From the NCBI GenBank assembly GCA_947247005.1, contig OX365946.1:9184453-9248452 (forward strand): a stretch of 64,000 nt of DNA, read 5' to 3'. Source of the DNA: Spisula solida. Taxonomy: Eukaryota > Mollusca > Bivalvia > Venerida > Mactridae. Shown here piece by piece: positions 26,201-36,585 of this stretch; the first letter of the stretch is position 1, and each line of letters opens with the position of its first letter. Below the pieces are notes generated by a model that saw only the letters and a list, made by a program, of their open reading frames with translations, did no database searches and was not told the origin of the DNA. The translations under genes and the position numbers were made by a program.

Positions 26201-27561
26201 GTCCCGTTAACATATGGGCAAAATCACCGTTTTTATGCTATAATACTCTATAACGCGGGCTTCGATATTTTGTATATCGATTTGAATGAAATGCTGCTAG
26301 CCTGTTATTGACGACAACGATATTTAGCTATTCTAGAATATTTTTTTTAACTAGCGGGATATTTCGTAACATTTTTACAGGGTTTTCATTATTTGGCTTA
26401 TGTATTAAAATGATTCCAATTTGATTGCTATTCGAGACACTTCAGTTCCAGGACATGCCCCTTTAATTCTTGTGGAAGCCATAATTCTTACAGTATTGGA
26501 GATATCAATTTGAAACTACATTTGTACATAGTTGAATAAATCTCTTTACTGTAAGGAATCAGAGTATAATTTTTAATGAGATTGACCATGTTTTTTTCAA
26601 AAGCATTTAATTCTTAAAATTTAAATGTGTTGGATACAGTAAGCATATTATGATGCACTATATTTACCCTTGAAGTTAAAGAAAAAATAAACATCAGTAA
26701 AGTGAATTTATTGAGGCATGACAGCTCTTTCGTTGCAAATCTTGTTCGTACACAAACAAAGGCAACATAACATTATAAGATTCAAAGTTTGTTTTGGCGA
26801 CATAGTCAATAGTATAATGAGCAAACTATTACAAGGAAATAATTATAAAATATATTTATGAACTTGTAGCATGCAAAATTTCCATGACCTTGCAAACCGA
26901 AAGTAGAAATATGGCAATGTTTCTTGAATATCTTTTAAAGTACACTCAACAAGCAAAACGCGATATGTGCAAATAGTGTATATCATTTCCTAGTTCATTT
27001 TTAACTTCGTGAAATTGTTCAGACTTTATTTTATTGAATAATGCTACACTATCAACATATCACCTGTATCCACGGACGCACCAATCCTAACAGCTACGTA
27101 TTTATCCAAAATTACAAAATAAAAGCTTTATAAAAGCACCTACGTAACATTTTAACGTTCGATACGTCCACCTTTTCACGTTTGATACGTCCGCCATTTT
27201 GGGGTGTCACATCCGGTGCACGGAAAATTCACACCGGCGCAGTTACACGACAGTGATTCTGTAACAATATGTACTAATTACCCTATGTTATTACATTACA
27301 GTATTCCATGCCCGAGGCGATTTGGGGAAGTACAGTCTAACCTTTGTAGCGGCACAGTTAGAATGTGAGAAATCGGGAAGTAGAATTGCATCCAGACAGA
27401 ATTTGCTGAATGCTCGAGCACTGGGATTTCAATTTTGTGTGTGTGGGTGGCTTTCCGATAGAACAGTCGGGTACGTCATACAGGCATCCCGCCCGGGGTG
27501 TGGTTACAGTAACGGAATTATTGAATGTTCAGGACCTTCGGATGTTTACTGTATCGTTTAG
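8256..27561 (+). CDS. Secreted PAN/apple-like plus Link-module protein (two exons)
   Basis: Coding exons are 8256-8571 and 27302-27561. The donor is CCAG|GTAAAA and the acceptor is TTACATTACAG|TA; both sides are phase 1, so the join keeps frame and gives 191 residues ending at TAG. Residues 1-23 are a hydrophobic signal peptide (cleavage probably after VVLG). Residues ~30-105 have the spacing of a PAN/apple-like domain (C54, C58, C66, C76, C100). Residues 106-191 are a Link module: FHARGDLGKYSLTF, CGWLSD and RPGCG are diagnostic, with the four canonical Cys at 127, 151, 172 and 189 and an extra pair at 153 and 181. Link modules bind hyaluronan or related polysaccharides in known families; here the ligand is unknown. 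The ~18.7 kb phase-1 intron full of retroelements is a concern: further 1-1 exons could hide in it. Start chosen as the first ATG before the signal peptide; an in-frame open stretch upstream lacks ATG. Confidence 0.7.
8671..11740 (-). mobile_element. CR1/L2-like LINE, 5'-truncated, frameshifted
   Basis: On minus the element reads as the apurinic endonuclease C-terminal half (11719-11426, NGGGIIVYVKQ, IILGYIYRPP; then after a shift ILLTGDLNYNF and ISDHFPVCF). Reverse transcriptase (11289-9625) follows with [57 protein letters not shown] and MFADDTTISS. After one more shift comes the C-terminal region (9662-8952) with LLGVHIDHTLNWK, HLDYCCSIWGN, RAARIIL and LWNCLPYHVR. The 3' end carries AATAAA and a (TTA)n tail on minus (TAA repeats, plus 8676-8696), the short-repeat tail typical of this superfamily. 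The endonuclease N-terminus and ORF1 are missing. Few breaks suggest a fairly recent copy. It starts ~100 bases after exon 1 of the PAN-Link gene. Confidence 0.92.
11741..12339. other. No feature seen between two LINEs
   Basis: AT-rich sequence in the large intron. Nothing recognisable on either strand. Confidence 0.5.
12340..13600 (-). mobile_element. Decayed LINE relic containing an active-site minisatellite
   Basis: On minus, 13501-13468 reads KAFDSVWRSG (RT motif A region). About 13350-13230 reads GLRQGENLPPFLFSLFLGDL (RT box with RQGxxLSPxLF). Next comes LTLIVLLYADDTYS, where the 42-bp tandem array begins. After the array the frame exits as LLFADDTSVFSQSEDELPNL and continues to a degenerate thumb; KYFGILF is legible near 12375. 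Frameshifts lie between the motif A piece and the RQG box. The motif style resembles the plus-strand LINE next door more than the 8.7-11.7 kb element. Confidence 0.85.
12551..13206. repeat. 42-bp minisatellite, about 16 copies, derived from the RT YADD box
   Basis: Units begin at 12551 and recur every 42 bases to 13181 (15 full copies plus a partial). A typical unit contains 'catctg' then 'cagtagaacgatcaata' then 'ttagggaataag'. 42 is a multiple of 3, so both strands stay open through the array: the minus frame reads LILIVLLYADETYS and the plus frame HLHTVERSILGNKS, 14 residues each. The minus frame is the real origin, since it joins RT sequence on both sides. Copies at both edges keep ADD; most internal ones read ADE, ADK, ADG or ADQ. 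The plus-strand 262-codon frame is a shadow. Confidence 0.95.
13744..16930 (+). mobile_element. LINE with C-terminal CCHC knuckle, 5'-truncated, several breaks
   Basis: The endonuclease C-terminal half is at 13753-14586 (SVVDYVMC, ILSDHCCVNFSF). RT follows in pieces: 14829-15398 (PLHKKGDIDNPSNYRGITLL, VDFTKAFDYL, GVRQGESLSPFLFSMYLNDI), 15402-15689 (LLYADDIVVMSE, KLTVN, FTYLGVFF) and 15719-15907 (LVLPILNYGSQVWG). The C-terminal domain at 16009-16659 ends in CDICSKLEDEFHVLLEC, a C-x2-C-x7-H-x4-C knuckle like that of L1/R2-type ORF2 proteins. Breaks at ~14590, 15398, 15690 and 15905 make it non-functional. AATAAA at 16883 and a tail of ACTGTTAA-type repeats to 16929 mark the 3' end. The clade cannot be fixed by eye. 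Confidence 0.9.
16887..16929 (+). repeat. Short tandem 3' tail of the LINE
   Basis: Irregular repeats of 'aaactgtta' directly after the LINE's AATAAA. Such short-repeat tails replace poly(A) in several LINE clades. Confidence 0.75.
16935..17250 (-). mobile_element. LINE fragment, region just before the RT
   Basis: On minus, 17240-16941 reads KSPKFWNFVYSLNKHS, then ISATEIDKAVRKLKNGKST, the linker that precedes the RT core in LINE proteins (usually ending GxDGI or similar). The reading stops at the boundary with the 3' tail of the plus-strand LINE. No RT core follows, so the fragment is truncated, perhaps by that insertion. Confidence 0.75.
17251..18026. other. No gene seen
   Basis: Intron sequence without recognisable features apart from small 'aatgatgaatacacataatga' style duplications near 17700. 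A 63-codon plus frame at 17758 has no recognised domain. Confidence 0.45.
18027..21820. mobile_element. 3.8 kb element with very long terminal inverted repeats
   Basis: The left end TAGTCCGGTC (18027) is mirrored by GACCGGACTA (to 21820). Next inward, CCCGGCATTGGACTGTATAG matches the reverse complement of 21764-21784, and a long stretch with 'gaatctgaatgatgcctagc' is mirrored near 21700. The arms run roughly 18027-18900 and 20940-21820. They are built from alternating AAGATGGC boxes and 'agttacaaattgctattttt' modules. If the outer TA is the target duplication, the ends resemble Tc1/mariner-type elements; a 3-bp ACC duplication is an alternative. The centre (18.9-20.9 kb) has no recognisable transposase; a 43-codon frame at 19079 (MDLSKREFITFIGDT) is unidentified. 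Confidence 0.8.
21821..24560. other. No gene seen; possible tRNA-like relic
   Basis: Two overlapping open frames at 22617-23022 show no domain. On minus near 23005-22965, 'GGCCTAGAGG' followed by GGATTCAATCC resembles A- and B-box pieces of a tRNA-derived sequence lacking an anticodon arm. Otherwise nothing is recognised. Confidence 0.4.
24568..24690 (+). mobile_element. Possible LTR-retrotransposon remnant (PBS-like and PPT-like)
   Basis: TGGTGGCAGCGGTGGGATGA at about 24572 looks like the segment that follows a 5' LTR in many Gypsy-type elements. About 90 bases later GGAGGGGGGAGTAA resembles a polypurine tract and is followed by TGTAACGG (24675), a typical LTR start. If so, nearly all internal sequence is deleted. 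No matching LTR pair was found by eye, so the call is weak. Confidence 0.3.
25583..26466. mobile_element. piggyBac-like MITE with TTAA ends
   Basis: It starts TTAAAGGGGCATCCCCAG and ends with ATGCCCCTTTAA, the reverse complement of which begins TTAAAGGGGCATG. The inverted ends continue inward through the AACTGAAGTGTCT motif. Terminal TTAA on both sides fits the TTAA target site of piggyBac-type elements. No transposase frame is present. An internal hairpin of ~45-bp arms (about 25728-25838) is centred on a GC-rich loop. A truncated relative sits at 48651 in a TDRKH intron. Confidence 0.75.
26467..27301. other. Intron sequence upstream of the Link exon
   Basis: Nothing recognised apart from 'acgttcgatacgtccacc' and a near duplicate 'acgtttgatacgtccgcc' around 27155-27195. 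Confidence 0.45.
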
Positions 27562-27743
27562 ATACACATATCTGCATATGAAACGCACGTACTATGTAAA
27601 CGATGTTATTTCAGTGTTATTGATCAGTGCTTTAATTAATGTGTCAGAAGGAAAAGCTTTCAGCTGTATTCAAGCGGTTATAATTGTATAACTTATAAAA
27701 TGCATAAAACACTCATGCACTGTTATATGGCTGACCACAAGTC

Positions 27744-28770
27744 TAGGAACTTTAAATTATTCGCATAGGACTAGGTCTACAGAATAGACTTGGTGATAAA
27801 GTATTATAATGCGTTTTTAGCTCAACAACTACTTCACAGTAGAAGCTTTGTGCGAAGAGGCATTTTCATGAGAAAGTACATATGGTCTATTCCATTAAAA
27901 ATTTGACTCCATATGAAATATTTCTGAAGTTTTCCATACACACCATACCTACAGAGCCTTCTGGTAACATATGTGTCCATTAGTTCTGGTTTTTGAATTG
28001 CAAGACCGTTGTGGATAAAGAAAATCAAATGAATCATTTCCATCAGTGATTGTGTGTGTTTTACAATTACGGATTTCATAGAATTTCTGGTAGCACATAT
28101 ATGATAGTTCTGCTTTATTCTTGTTTAATGATAGTGAGCGTATGTCCCATATTTTGTTATACTACGCAAAAACTTCTCTTGAAAGTACTGGAGCTAACAC
28201 TTTAATATGTTCTTGGCATTTAACATAAGATGACGATTCGGGCACAACGTAATAAGCATGGTATCCAGTGGGTACAAGTGTTCCAAATGAAGTAAACTTG
28301 GAATAAACTCGAGCTTGTGCGGGCAGCTAACAGTCCAACTTTTAATATTGCAGCTTTAAGACGAATATTCTACTTTTTACCAATGTTCTGTTTAATTGTT
28401 GTTGTTTCCGATTGACCACTTTTGTTGTTGTCCTTTAGATGCTATTGACATACTTTGAAAGATGTAATAAAAGTGTTACAATGCTAAACGATACCTTACT
28501 ATGTCTTTTTATCTCAAAAAGTTCATCATGTATAAATGTATCACTTAAATTAAGTTTGGACCTTTGTTTGATATATAATGCATAATTTCAGTCATTTTGA
28601 CTATACGTTTTTCGAACGTTTTTTAGCTAAGTAAAAATTAGTAAGTGTTCATTAAACATACATTATGACAAAACGGAGGCACGGATTTCAACCAAATTGT
28701 ACCCAAGTGCAGACAATGGTCTAATGTATATACATGCCAATTTTAAAGCACGAAACCCATAATAATACCA
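27744..28770 (+). repeat. Dispersed repeat R1, second full-length copy
   Basis: Matches 5724-6755 along its length in the same orientation, with many point changes and small indels. It lies ~180 bases after the stop codon of the Link exon; the first copy lies upstream of the first exon of that gene, so the two R1 copies bracket the gene. Confidence 0.8.
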
Positions 28771-29190
28771 ATATAAATTATGCATGTAATTGCATTTCTT
28801 TTCGAACACCCTTCGTATAGACACGTTTTAAATAAAATTTGGATATGTTCAATTTAATTTAGAATTCATAAATATAGGTTAGACTAGCCTTACGTAAACA
28901 TTCGATGTTTTATACAGGCTGGGCATCTTCCAACGATAAAACCAATGCGACGATAAACATGTTACCGGTACTTATGTTTTCTGGACCAATGTCTTGTTCG
29001 TGCGATAATTGAGGTAATACTCGTTGGATTTTATTAAGTTTGGTATCAAACTGACGACATTTAATTAGCCTTTACGAACTTATATACGCAAATTTATGTA
29101 CAAATACATTTTATATGGGATTTGTTTTCCTAAAATATATTAAAATACCCAAGTGTCGCGTGTTTAATTTGTGAACTATATACTGAATTC
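28771..29190. other. No feature seen
   Basis: AT-rich sequence with no coding or repeat signal recognised. Confidence 0.5.
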
Positions 29191-29463
29191 TGAGCTTATA
29201 CTTGGTATAGTAGGACGACGTTTTCACAAAAAGGTCAGTTTGCGGATACATGGAATAGGGTATCCGTATCCGTATGCCGAACAAGGACAACAGAAGCAGA
29301 CAACGGACGCGTTAGCACGGAATACCAGGTTTTGACGGTATTCCATAAGCACGTGTCCGTGGTCCGCTTCTGTGTTCCGCATACGGGCACGGATACCCTT
29401 TTCCATATCTCAGCAAACTGACCTTTATGAAAATGTTGTCCTACTATACAAAATAAGAGCTTA
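29191..29463. mobile_element. Foldback MITE, nearly palindromic
   Basis: The left arm (GTATAGTAGGACGACGTTTT then AAGGTCAGTTTGC) is mirrored by the right arm (GCAAACTGACCTTT and GTCCTACTATAC). Pairing continues inward through GGTATCCGTATCCG/CGGGCACGGATACC and outward through GAGCTTATA/ATAAGAGCTTA with a few mismatches. Almost the whole ~270 bases can fold on itself. There is no coding capacity; the 60-codon frame inside is a shadow. Confidence 0.8.
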
Positions 29464-30006
29464 ATTACGCATTACAACGTCTTTTGATCAATATTAGACT
29501 TGAAACATAAGTAACATAAACGTACGTGTTGAACCGTAGGTTTTTTCTATGTTCTAACTAACTTAGAATATAACATTCTGCATCCTGATTGGCCGATAGA
29601 AAGTAGCGCCAACGCATGACGTAAAGTCTGCGAAGAGAAATTTTTAATGATTAAATTTTCAGTTAACCGCCAAAATGCGGCGTTTTCATAGGCTCATATT
29701 GTAGGTTATATTCTAATGAGAAGTACAGTTAATAGTACAAGGTTACTGCTGGAACAAAATGATAAAAGTTGCTTTAAACGTGAGTTTGTTGCTCATGGGA
29801 TTTTTCGCGGATTCGTAAAGCGGACGCGGAACGCGATGCACTAAATTGTTTTGGTGGTGGTGTGCGTTTGGATTTTGGCGGTCAAACTCGAAGCGTGTTC
29901 AACATCAATTGATATGCGTTTCTAGCTTCCAACATACATTACGTACAGACTCGACTTGTTTTATGTATGTATGTTTGTTACATATCCCCATGTTGTATCA
30001 TGTATA
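29464..30006. other. No gene seen
   Basis: No recognised gene. A plus frame at 29846 runs into the retroelement tail described next. Confidence 0.4.
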
Positions 30007-30038
30007 CCTGGGTGAAATAAAGTTCTGTTCTGTTCTGA
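30007..30038 (+). repeat. Probable LINE/SINE 3' end with TTCTG tail
   Basis: 'tacctgggtgaaataaag' is followed by three TTCTG repeats. An AATAAA-containing end with a short repeat tail is typical of CR1-type 3' termini. Only the terminal bases are recognised. Confidence 0.45.
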
Positions 30039-32502
30039 TTGATAAACAACAAACAATGACAGGCAAATATTTTCCATTAATTGTACTTGTACATAGCAAC
30101 AACCAATGTTTAACACCATAACTTGTTAAAAAAACGAATATGACACTCGGCAAGGAGCGCTTCATAGAACGCTTCAATCCGTTTTTTTATAAAATACCAA
30201 ATCAACACTGAACACACGTATACACATTAATCAATAGCCCATTTATAGATAACTCATGAGTCGGTTTGGCTAGGTTACTGACATGCAAACATTCGACGTT
30301 GTCCAATTACAGCATCATATTGAAAAAATTCAGGAAAATGAAATGTAATTTTAATATTCATAAGCATAAGGTCAAGGTCAGTGTTGGAGGTCAAAGGTCA
30401 AATTGAAGGCTTATTAAAGTTGTAGCCATTTTTCAACGTGCGCCGAGGCTCGACATAATTTGCCTGAGGGCACGAATTTCTAGTTTTTAAAGTTGACGTA
30501 TTTGAACAATACAAATATGATATCCGTTTAGGTGCATTTAATGCCGATCTGTACGACGTGTAAAATATATGTTTCTACTGTTAGTAGTTATTTATTAATA
30601 ACGCGTTCAATATACGGTGTTTCGCTATGTCGCCGCACATCAAAACGTCATCAGTTTTCGTCGTATGATATGGAAACACATATGACTAATATTTTATTAA
30701 ATATTCCTCCAATATTTGTAAAATTAACTGGACATGCACGACAAAACATTTAACAACCGTGGGTTAAAACGGTTTTGATCTAAGTGTGTCTGTTTTAAAT
30801 ATATGACGCGAAAACTAACAGTACCGACTCGAAAACAACGTCATTTTTCGGCAAAAAAAACATAGCTTGAAGATATACAGTTTTATCACAAACTAGGAAA
30901 ACAGCATAAAAACACCTCAAAAATGATGAAACGGGCATCGGCAGCGAAAGCTGCCGGAAATATATTTATATATCGTTAGTACAAAATGTTTTGTGGCCGG
31001 AAATAAATTAAGTATATCAAGCAGAGGCCCAAAATGCATTAGACGAGCGATCATTGAAGTCACGTACCAAGACGGACGTCATGCACGAAAGCCGTCTTTA
31101 GAACGAAAATGATCAACTAATTATTTAACCTGTTCTTGACATTTTAAACAATTGAATTGTTTTTAAACAAACGAACTCTCTTTCCCGCTAAATACTGAAT
31201 AAATGGTGAATTTATGCAATACGTATAGAGACGTGAGCGATTTATTTGAGCAATGTGACGTTCGAATAATAAACCGTTTACGAAGATGACGTCATTGACG
31301 TCAATTGTGTGCGGCGAGTCGCCCTACCCAAGGTTGGGAAACCGCTGATATCTCTACAAGTAATAAATGAACATAATTATTTTATGAAAATCAGCAGACG
31401 GAGTAAGGATATATTTTGTAATAGGCATACAACTTTTCTTATTTATATCAGCATTCATTGTCATTTTATAGCATTTGTCTCGTTTCTTTTTTATCACCCC
31501 ACGTATAATGAATAATTGACTGAATGAAAAAACTGATGCCTTTTAAGTAATTCCCAACTCTTAAATTTTTCTGTACAAGAGGTATCAAACACCTGATTTT
31601 TATGAGGAACACGCTCATGATAGTGATTGTACAAACCCATAACAGTTTTGCTCTGCTAGTTTTCAAGAAATTTTTAGATTTTGGGGAACCCCCCACCCCC
31701 CTAAAAACTGATACTTGCATTTAGTTGGACATTTAATTACATGAAACTTGGCATGCAAGAAATTTCGTATTTACGGAATCACACGATAACGTTTGTTTTA
31801 GACTATGCATGTTATATGTATTTTTAAATGATATTTTAAAAAATGTGATTTTTCATTTTTAAGTTATACGAAAAAAATAGTTGAACAACATACTGTTTTC
31901 GCACATGCAACCAGTAGAGTAACTATTATAGAAGTTTTGTCCCAAATTTCATGGCAGTTGCTCGGCTAGATTTTTTAAACTGCCACTTTAGTGATTTCGG
32001 AAATGTCGAAAACCAGGAGAGTTTTTACAAAATACATCAACGTTTTGAATACGTTGTATCCAGTTTTCGCGATAATTTGTTTTTGAAAATTGTGTATATT
32101 TAAAGATGAGCCCATGCTCTTTTGCATTAGCTAGTCTATATTCTTACCAAATAAATGCAAAAGAACCTTCCTCTAAAGTAGTCGGGATGCTTGCTAAACA
32201 AATGCTAAAACTTGGATAAAATTTTGTTTGGGCGCATTATAAATTACGTTTCACATACGATGTAGCTAGTATTTGCGAGTGTTGGTGTTTCAACGTTTGG
32301 AATAAATGGCACATAAAATTTCAGCTTTACTCTGCAAGCTTATTATAGTATAATATAATAATAACTATACAGTAAATTCGCGATTTTAAGACATGAGAAC
32401 ATGATGACACATCAATTTTAAGTTTTTCGTACTATTTCATCATGGTAGTCAGACGCTTTCAATACGTCTTAGCTCAGCTCAACTGAAGATTTGGGAATCA
32501 CC
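30039..32502. other. No gene seen
   Basis: AT-rich sequence. Reading frames are short and without domains. A C-rich run is at 31690-31700. Confidence 0.45.
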
Positions 32503-35036
32503 TTAAAGGGAATATTTACCGGTGATTTAAACTTTTGTGTAATAGTTCTATTCGGCATCGTGATTGCATTCGCAACATTTTCCCCGAAATTCCCCTTACA
32601 TTTACCTGTGTACAACCGATAGTTCACGTCCATTGTTATACCTGTACGGAAACTTACGGAAATATCTCCGGAAAAGTCCGATGTTAGAAACGAAGCGTGT
32701 GACGTCACAATCGTGCTATTAACAAGATGTCGGACAGCGAAGTTCTCCGACTCAGCTAATCTGGGAAGATATATACGGTCCCTGAGCTAATGAAACGATA
32801 AATTCTTCGGATACAGATTATGATGGCAATGAAAATATTTTGCCGAATCAATTCAAACCTATTATTAATAAGGGAAATCATAATAACGGCGACGAAGAAA
32901 TCTGCCAGACATTCACACTGTAAATATCGCTGACCGCATTGGCTACACGGACTGGTAATTGACCTTCCTGTCGATTTTGATTGACAGGTGGCGTTAGCCA
33001 ATCATATTGCAGCATTTCGGCTACGGTTTATTGGTTTTTGTAGAACACGAACTAAAATCAATGGAAATTGTGCAATATTTAATTAAGCATTATTTCATTA
33101 ATAATGAAGAAATTCTTAATACATTGGCACGTTTAGAAACTAGAGAATTTCAACTTAAATTGGTTGGTAGCGATGCCATAAAAGTAATTTATACACTAAA
33201 TAAATTTATTAAACCCTGAGGACATCGGAAGTAAGAGATACATAATTATGTATATTTTCTTAAATTTAGTCTGAGTTTGAAGCAATATCATTTATATTTT
33301 CCAAAAAAATTGACAATCACATGTTGAGAAACAAAAAGCTTCGTCTTTAATTTGACTCTTTTAAAATATGTCATTTAAAGCCCTAGACACGTGAAAGTAT
33401 GTTATTGTTTGTTATAAAATAAGAACACATAAATCCCAATAAACGAGAACGTGTGGATTTTTCAATAAAAGCTGGTTTTATAATGTTGAACATAATTATG
33501 TTGGTTTGGTCTATGTAATAGTTAAAGCGCTCTTTAGTTGATATCATTGCTGTACTCAATTGCATTCAATCTCTAAAGCATAATTATAAAAATATAGATT
33601 TAAAATTATATGTAAGGTCTAAGACAATTGAAAATCATGACGGATCGATGTAAATTTATTTGAAAGTATCTATAGGCACGGAAATACATTAGACATTCTG
33701 TGTATATCCGTGCTATAGGCCAGAGTACTGTCAGACATATATAATATTATGTATACATTACTACAAATCGTATATAGCAACACTATCTGACCTTGCGAAA
33801 ACTGCAATCAAAGTAACTGGTGACACATTGTTACAGTAAACTAATCAGCAAGACACCGCGACCAGTCGTATATCATAGAACCCCGACTGATTACCGCGGG
33901 ATACCAACCTAAGCGATATCATCAAAGAATATAACACATTGGAATTTTAACTGACTTATAATCTAGGACTTACATCTTTAGTTCTGGTATAATGGTGCAT
34001 ATAAAATATGTGTTGCTCAAATTATTGTACTTGACCCGACATTTATAACGTTATGTTAGAAAACGATTATGTTTTTTATTGCTAACGCGTGATTGTACAT
34101 TGGTAATTAGTTTATTTGTTAACTGCCAATGGCAAACCGTGTACGCATATTACACTTATTACGGAAGTTGCAAATAAATACAACCTTGTCACTCTGTTGC
34201 TAGCAATCAACAAAATGTATGTCACTGCTAAGCGATAGAGCACATGGATAACACCAAAGATTCTTGCGTATTCTTTGATAAACACCAATAAAAACCCGAG
34301 GTAGAAAATCAGGAGATTGGTCTACTATACTATTATTTTAAAAACGTTATGCACATTTGAATTTGATTATTAATTAGCACACTAACATATTGACCGGGTG
34401 CAAACGATGAAAGGCTAGTTTATGGAATATTTCTTTACACAGTGTATATATGTAAATATATCGCTTGCTTAGCAATAGAAGATAGTAAGTACTATTTACA
34501 ACCTTATAAGACTCATACATATTTAAAATCTGCACCACGAGGCGCTTCTTATGAGCCTATTTTCATGAAAATCGGAACTGGTCTCAGACACGGATTTTTT
34601 CTTGTTTTCTCAAAATATTGATTTTATACTTACAACCTTCAAATTCTAAGCCAGCGATATGTATTAACCCATAAAATCAATTATTTTTTACAATAAAAGA
34701 TGCTTCTCTCAAGACAGGTAGTTAAATTTTCCCGATTTGCACTAAACTGTGATTGAAATCAACAGAAACATTCTGTTTGAGCACGCGGTTTGAGCGACAG
34801 ATTAAACTGCGAGTACCGATTGTGACGTCACAGTCAGATTTTACGAAGATATACGAACGCGCTTCCGGAAATTTCCGATATCAGCGGTATCGGAAAATGT
34901 GCACTACGCGTATATGATTAGTCGACAAAAACATCGTAAATACTCGTAAAATATCGGAATTTTCGTTTATGATGTTAAAAATAGACATTTATTGACCTAA
35001 ATGTATAATGGAAACAAAGTCAGTCAATAGTCCCTT
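32503..35036. mobile_element. Possible element with TTAAAGGGA inverted ends
   Basis: CCTTAAAGGGAATATT (about 32502) and AATAGTCCCTTTAAC (about 35023) are inverted. Further in, ACGGAAATATCTCCGGAAA with GTGACGTCACAATCG on the left is roughly mirrored by CGATTGTGACGTCACAG with CTTCCGGAAATTTCCG on the right. The mirror is imperfect and spacing differs, so two separate related elements in opposite orientation are an alternative. An unidentified 79-codon minus frame (32708-32469) lies in the left arm. Confidence 0.35.
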
Positions 35037-35284
35037 TAACAATGGAAAATTGAATATTACAGGTTAATGGAGATGGGAAATAAAACTCATAATAAATCAC
35101 GTGCCATTAGTTATTAAGAACTACAGTCTTACATGTTTTATACAGTCTCTAAAGGCGTCCATCCGGTTCTTATATTTTTGAAGCTACAGTTGTATCTTTG
35201 TCAAGCACGTATATAGATATATCTTACGGAAATTTTGTTATTATATCTATGAGGTATTGTTCTGCTGAAGTAAACAATAAACAA

Positions 35285-36103
35285 GGTCGCTCACCTGTCG
35301 TAGTACTGTGCATGCCAGCCCTGTGATTTGACTTAGTGACATCGCACTAAAATGGCCTAGATTTTCTTGAGATTATCATTTTGATCAAGTTTCATAAAAA
35401 TTAGGCTAAAATAGTGACCTATAGTGACTACACACAGATTTCCTATGATTTGATCTAGTGACCTAGTTTTGTACCCACACCCATATCAAACTTGACCTAG
35501 ATTACGTGAAATTATCATTGTGACCAAGTTCCATAAAGATTAGGTCAAAATTGTTACCTCTAGTGACTACACCAGGTTTTTCTATGATTTGACCTTGTGA
35601 CCTAGTTTTTGACCATGGATGACCCAATATTGAACTAGACCTAGATTTTCTTGAGATGATCATTGTAGCCAAGTTTCATAAAGATTAAGTCAAAAGTGTG
35701 ACCTCTAGTGACTATACAAGGTTTTTCTATGATTTGACCTTGTGACCTAGTTTTTGACCCCGGATGACTCAATATCAAACTTGACATAGATTTTGTTGAG
35801 ATGATCGTTGTGAACAAGTTTCATAAATATTAATTCAAACTTGTGACCTCTAGTGACTACACAATGTTTTTCTATGATTTAACCTAGTGACCTAGTTTTT
35901 GAACCCTCATGACCCAATATCGAACTTGGCCTATATTTTGTTGAGATGATTATTGTGACCAAGTTTCATAAAGATTAGGCTAAAAATGTGACCTCTAGTG
36001 TCTATACAAGCCAATTGTTGACGGACGGACGACGGACGGACGACGGACGGACTAAGAGTGATCACAAAAGCTCACTCTGTCACTTTTTGACAGGTGAGCT
36101 AAA
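35285..36103 (+). repeat. Dispersed repeat, family G (GCTCACCTG inverted ends)
   Basis: Starts GGTCGCTCACCTG and ends CAGGTGAGCT, giving short inverted termini. Inside are about four to five units of ~145-150 bases carrying 'tgacctagtttttgacc', 'gagatgatcattgtgacc' style phrases and 'gtgacctctagtgactaca'. A GACGGACGGAC run precedes the 3' end. No coding capacity. Confidence 0.85.
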
Positions 36104-36199
36104 AAGCTGGTTTTGTAATAAAATTTAAATAATAATAATAATAAATTAAAACAATGTTAACATAACTACCAATTAACGCAAAAGTCACAAATACCATAT

Positions 36200-36585
36200 T
36201 TATACCCCCGCACAACGAATTGTAAGGGGGTATACTGGATTCAGCTTGTCTGTCCGTCTGTCCATCCGTCCGTAGACGCATTCTTGTGGACGCAACTCCT
36301 CCTACAGTGTTTGCAGCATTTCCTTCAAACTTTCACAGATGAACAACCTCAACATGTAGATGTGCATAAAGGAAAGAATTTGCGCTGCGACAATTTTTGA
36401 CAGAATTATGGCCCTTTGTACTTTTATGCACTATACAATATATTGTGAACAGTTCTTGTGGACGCAACTCCTCCTACAGTTTTTGCAGCATTTCTTTCAA
36501 ACTTTAATAGATGAACAACCTCAACATGTAGATGTGCATAAAGAAAAGAATTAGCTGCAATGATTTTGCCACGCGGGGGGTATAT
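36200..36585 (+). repeat. Dispersed repeat, family H (TACCCCCGC inverted ends)
   Basis: Starts TATACCCCCGC and ends GCGGGGGGTATA. Inside are two tandem units of roughly 150-180 bases sharing 'gtggacgcaactcctcctac' and 'gatgaacaacctcaacatgt'. Same design as families T and G but different sequence. Confidence 0.8.

Noticed and set aside
36044..36052. GACGGAC runs as independent microsatellites
   Set aside because: They recur at the same place in family G copies, so they are part of that repeat.
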